5,698 nucleotides of DNA from DASZZX01 sp036260415 (GTDB taxonomy: Bacteria > Actinomycetota > Nitriliruptoria > Nitriliruptorales > JAHWKO01): contig DASZZX010000250.1 of NCBI GenBank assembly GCA_036260415.1, positions 1 through 5,698 on the forward strand. Reading direction: 5' to 3'. Under the pieces are notes generated by a model. The model saw only the letters and a program-made list of their open reading frames with translations, did no database searches and had not been told where the DNA came from. Each line of letters starts with the position of its first letter. The first letter of the stretch is position 1. This document shows, one piece after another, positions 5,615-5,698 of this stretch. A program made the translations under genes and the position numbers.

Positions 5615-5698
5615 CAGCAGAGCCCCGGCCGGGTGTGGCGGGTCGGCGAGTGGCTCGGCCTGGTGGCGTGGGCCGGGCTGCTGGCCGGGGCTCTGCTG
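5615..5698. repeat. Perfect 16-bp inverted repeat ending at the window edge
   Basis: Bases 5615-5630 (CAGCAGAGCCCCGGCC) are the exact reverse complement of 5683-5698, with 52 bp between the arms. The right arm ends on the final base of the window, so the repeat may continue outside it. A perfect 16-bp match this close is hard to explain by base composition alone. It may be a real stem, the edge of a repeated element, or an assembly fold-back artefact at a contig end. Confidence 0.7.
5633..5698 (+). CDS. Possible start of a membrane protein gene (3' partial)
   Basis: From GTG 5633 the plus strand reads 22 codons to the window edge. They begin Met-Trp-Arg-Val-Gly-Glu-Trp-Leu and continue as a hydrophobic Leu/Ala/Gly/Val stretch that would make a membrane helix or signal anchor. 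All but one codon end in G or C. Against it: no clear Shine-Dalgarno sequence precedes the GTG, the frame is also open well upstream, and the segment lies within the 16-bp inverted repeat. A competing minus-strand reading would be the Pro/Gln-rich tail of a protein ending at TGA 5573-5575. The family cannot be told from so little sequence. Confidence 0.3.
   Translation, partial: MWRVGEWLGLVAWAGLLAGALL

Noticed and set aside
5573..5698. Minus-strand tail of a Pro/Gln-rich protein ending at TGA 5573-5575, with the 5492-5537 hairpin as its terminator
   Set aside because: The layout would be tidy. However, third-position GC is poorer than in the plus-strand reading and the composition is low-complexity with no family signal. 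It is kept as an alternative, not annotated.
1..5698. A defence island, CRISPR array, mobile element or biosynthetic cluster
   Set aside because: No repeat-spacer pattern, transposase, integrase, nuclease, toxin-antitoxin pair or synthase was seen in any frame; tRNA genes are present but no element is attached to them.

Overview
The window is about 70% GC by eye. Codons strongly prefer G or C in the third position, starts include GTG, Shine-Dalgarno sites are strong, and the tRNA genes do not encode CCA. Together with an IdeR/DtxR-type iron regulator this points to a high-GC Gram-positive chromosome (Actinomycetota). I cannot place it below phylum. The content is core and regulatory. I see no transposase, integrase, phage gene, CRISPR array or toxin-antitoxin pair.

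Layout: (1) 2-2800, plus strand, is most of a large c-di-GMP protein with the order REC, six membrane segments, GAF, GGDEF, EAL. It is open to the left edge, so its true start lies outside the window. (2) 2801-3152 holds a terminator-like hairpin, a minus-strand tRNA-Val(GAC) with an unusual C at position 33, and that tRNA's probable promoter. (3) 3153-3332 is a 59-codon GTG-start gene for a very acidic, probably disordered peptide with an excellent ribosome binding site. (4) 3388-4065 is a DtxR/IdeR-family metal-dependent repressor. (5) 4194-5312 is a short-form (CitZ-like) citrate synthase behind its own probable promoter. (6) 5348-5419 is a minus-strand tRNA-Cys(GCA) with a probable promoter. 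(7) 5420-5698 is mostly non-coding. It has a nested 46-nt inverted repeat at 5492-5537, then a possible 5' gene fragment whose start codon sits inside a perfect 16-bp inverted repeat ending on the last base of the window.

Functionally, the left gene would join phosphorelay or membrane sensing to synthesis and breakdown of c-di-GMP. The middle block pairs an iron-sensing repressor with the entry enzyme of the TCA cycle. Both probable -10 elements, upstream of the acidic peptide and of citrate synthase, overlap short matches to the DtxR operator. Iron control of these two genes is therefore a reasonable but weak hypothesis. The two tRNA genes are independent minus-strand units.

I did not find a convincing undescribed system. 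The points most worth a second look are the REC-membrane-GAF-GGDEF-EAL architecture, C33 in tRNA-Val, the acidic small gene, the substituted residues in the DtxR homologue and the terminal inverted repeat.
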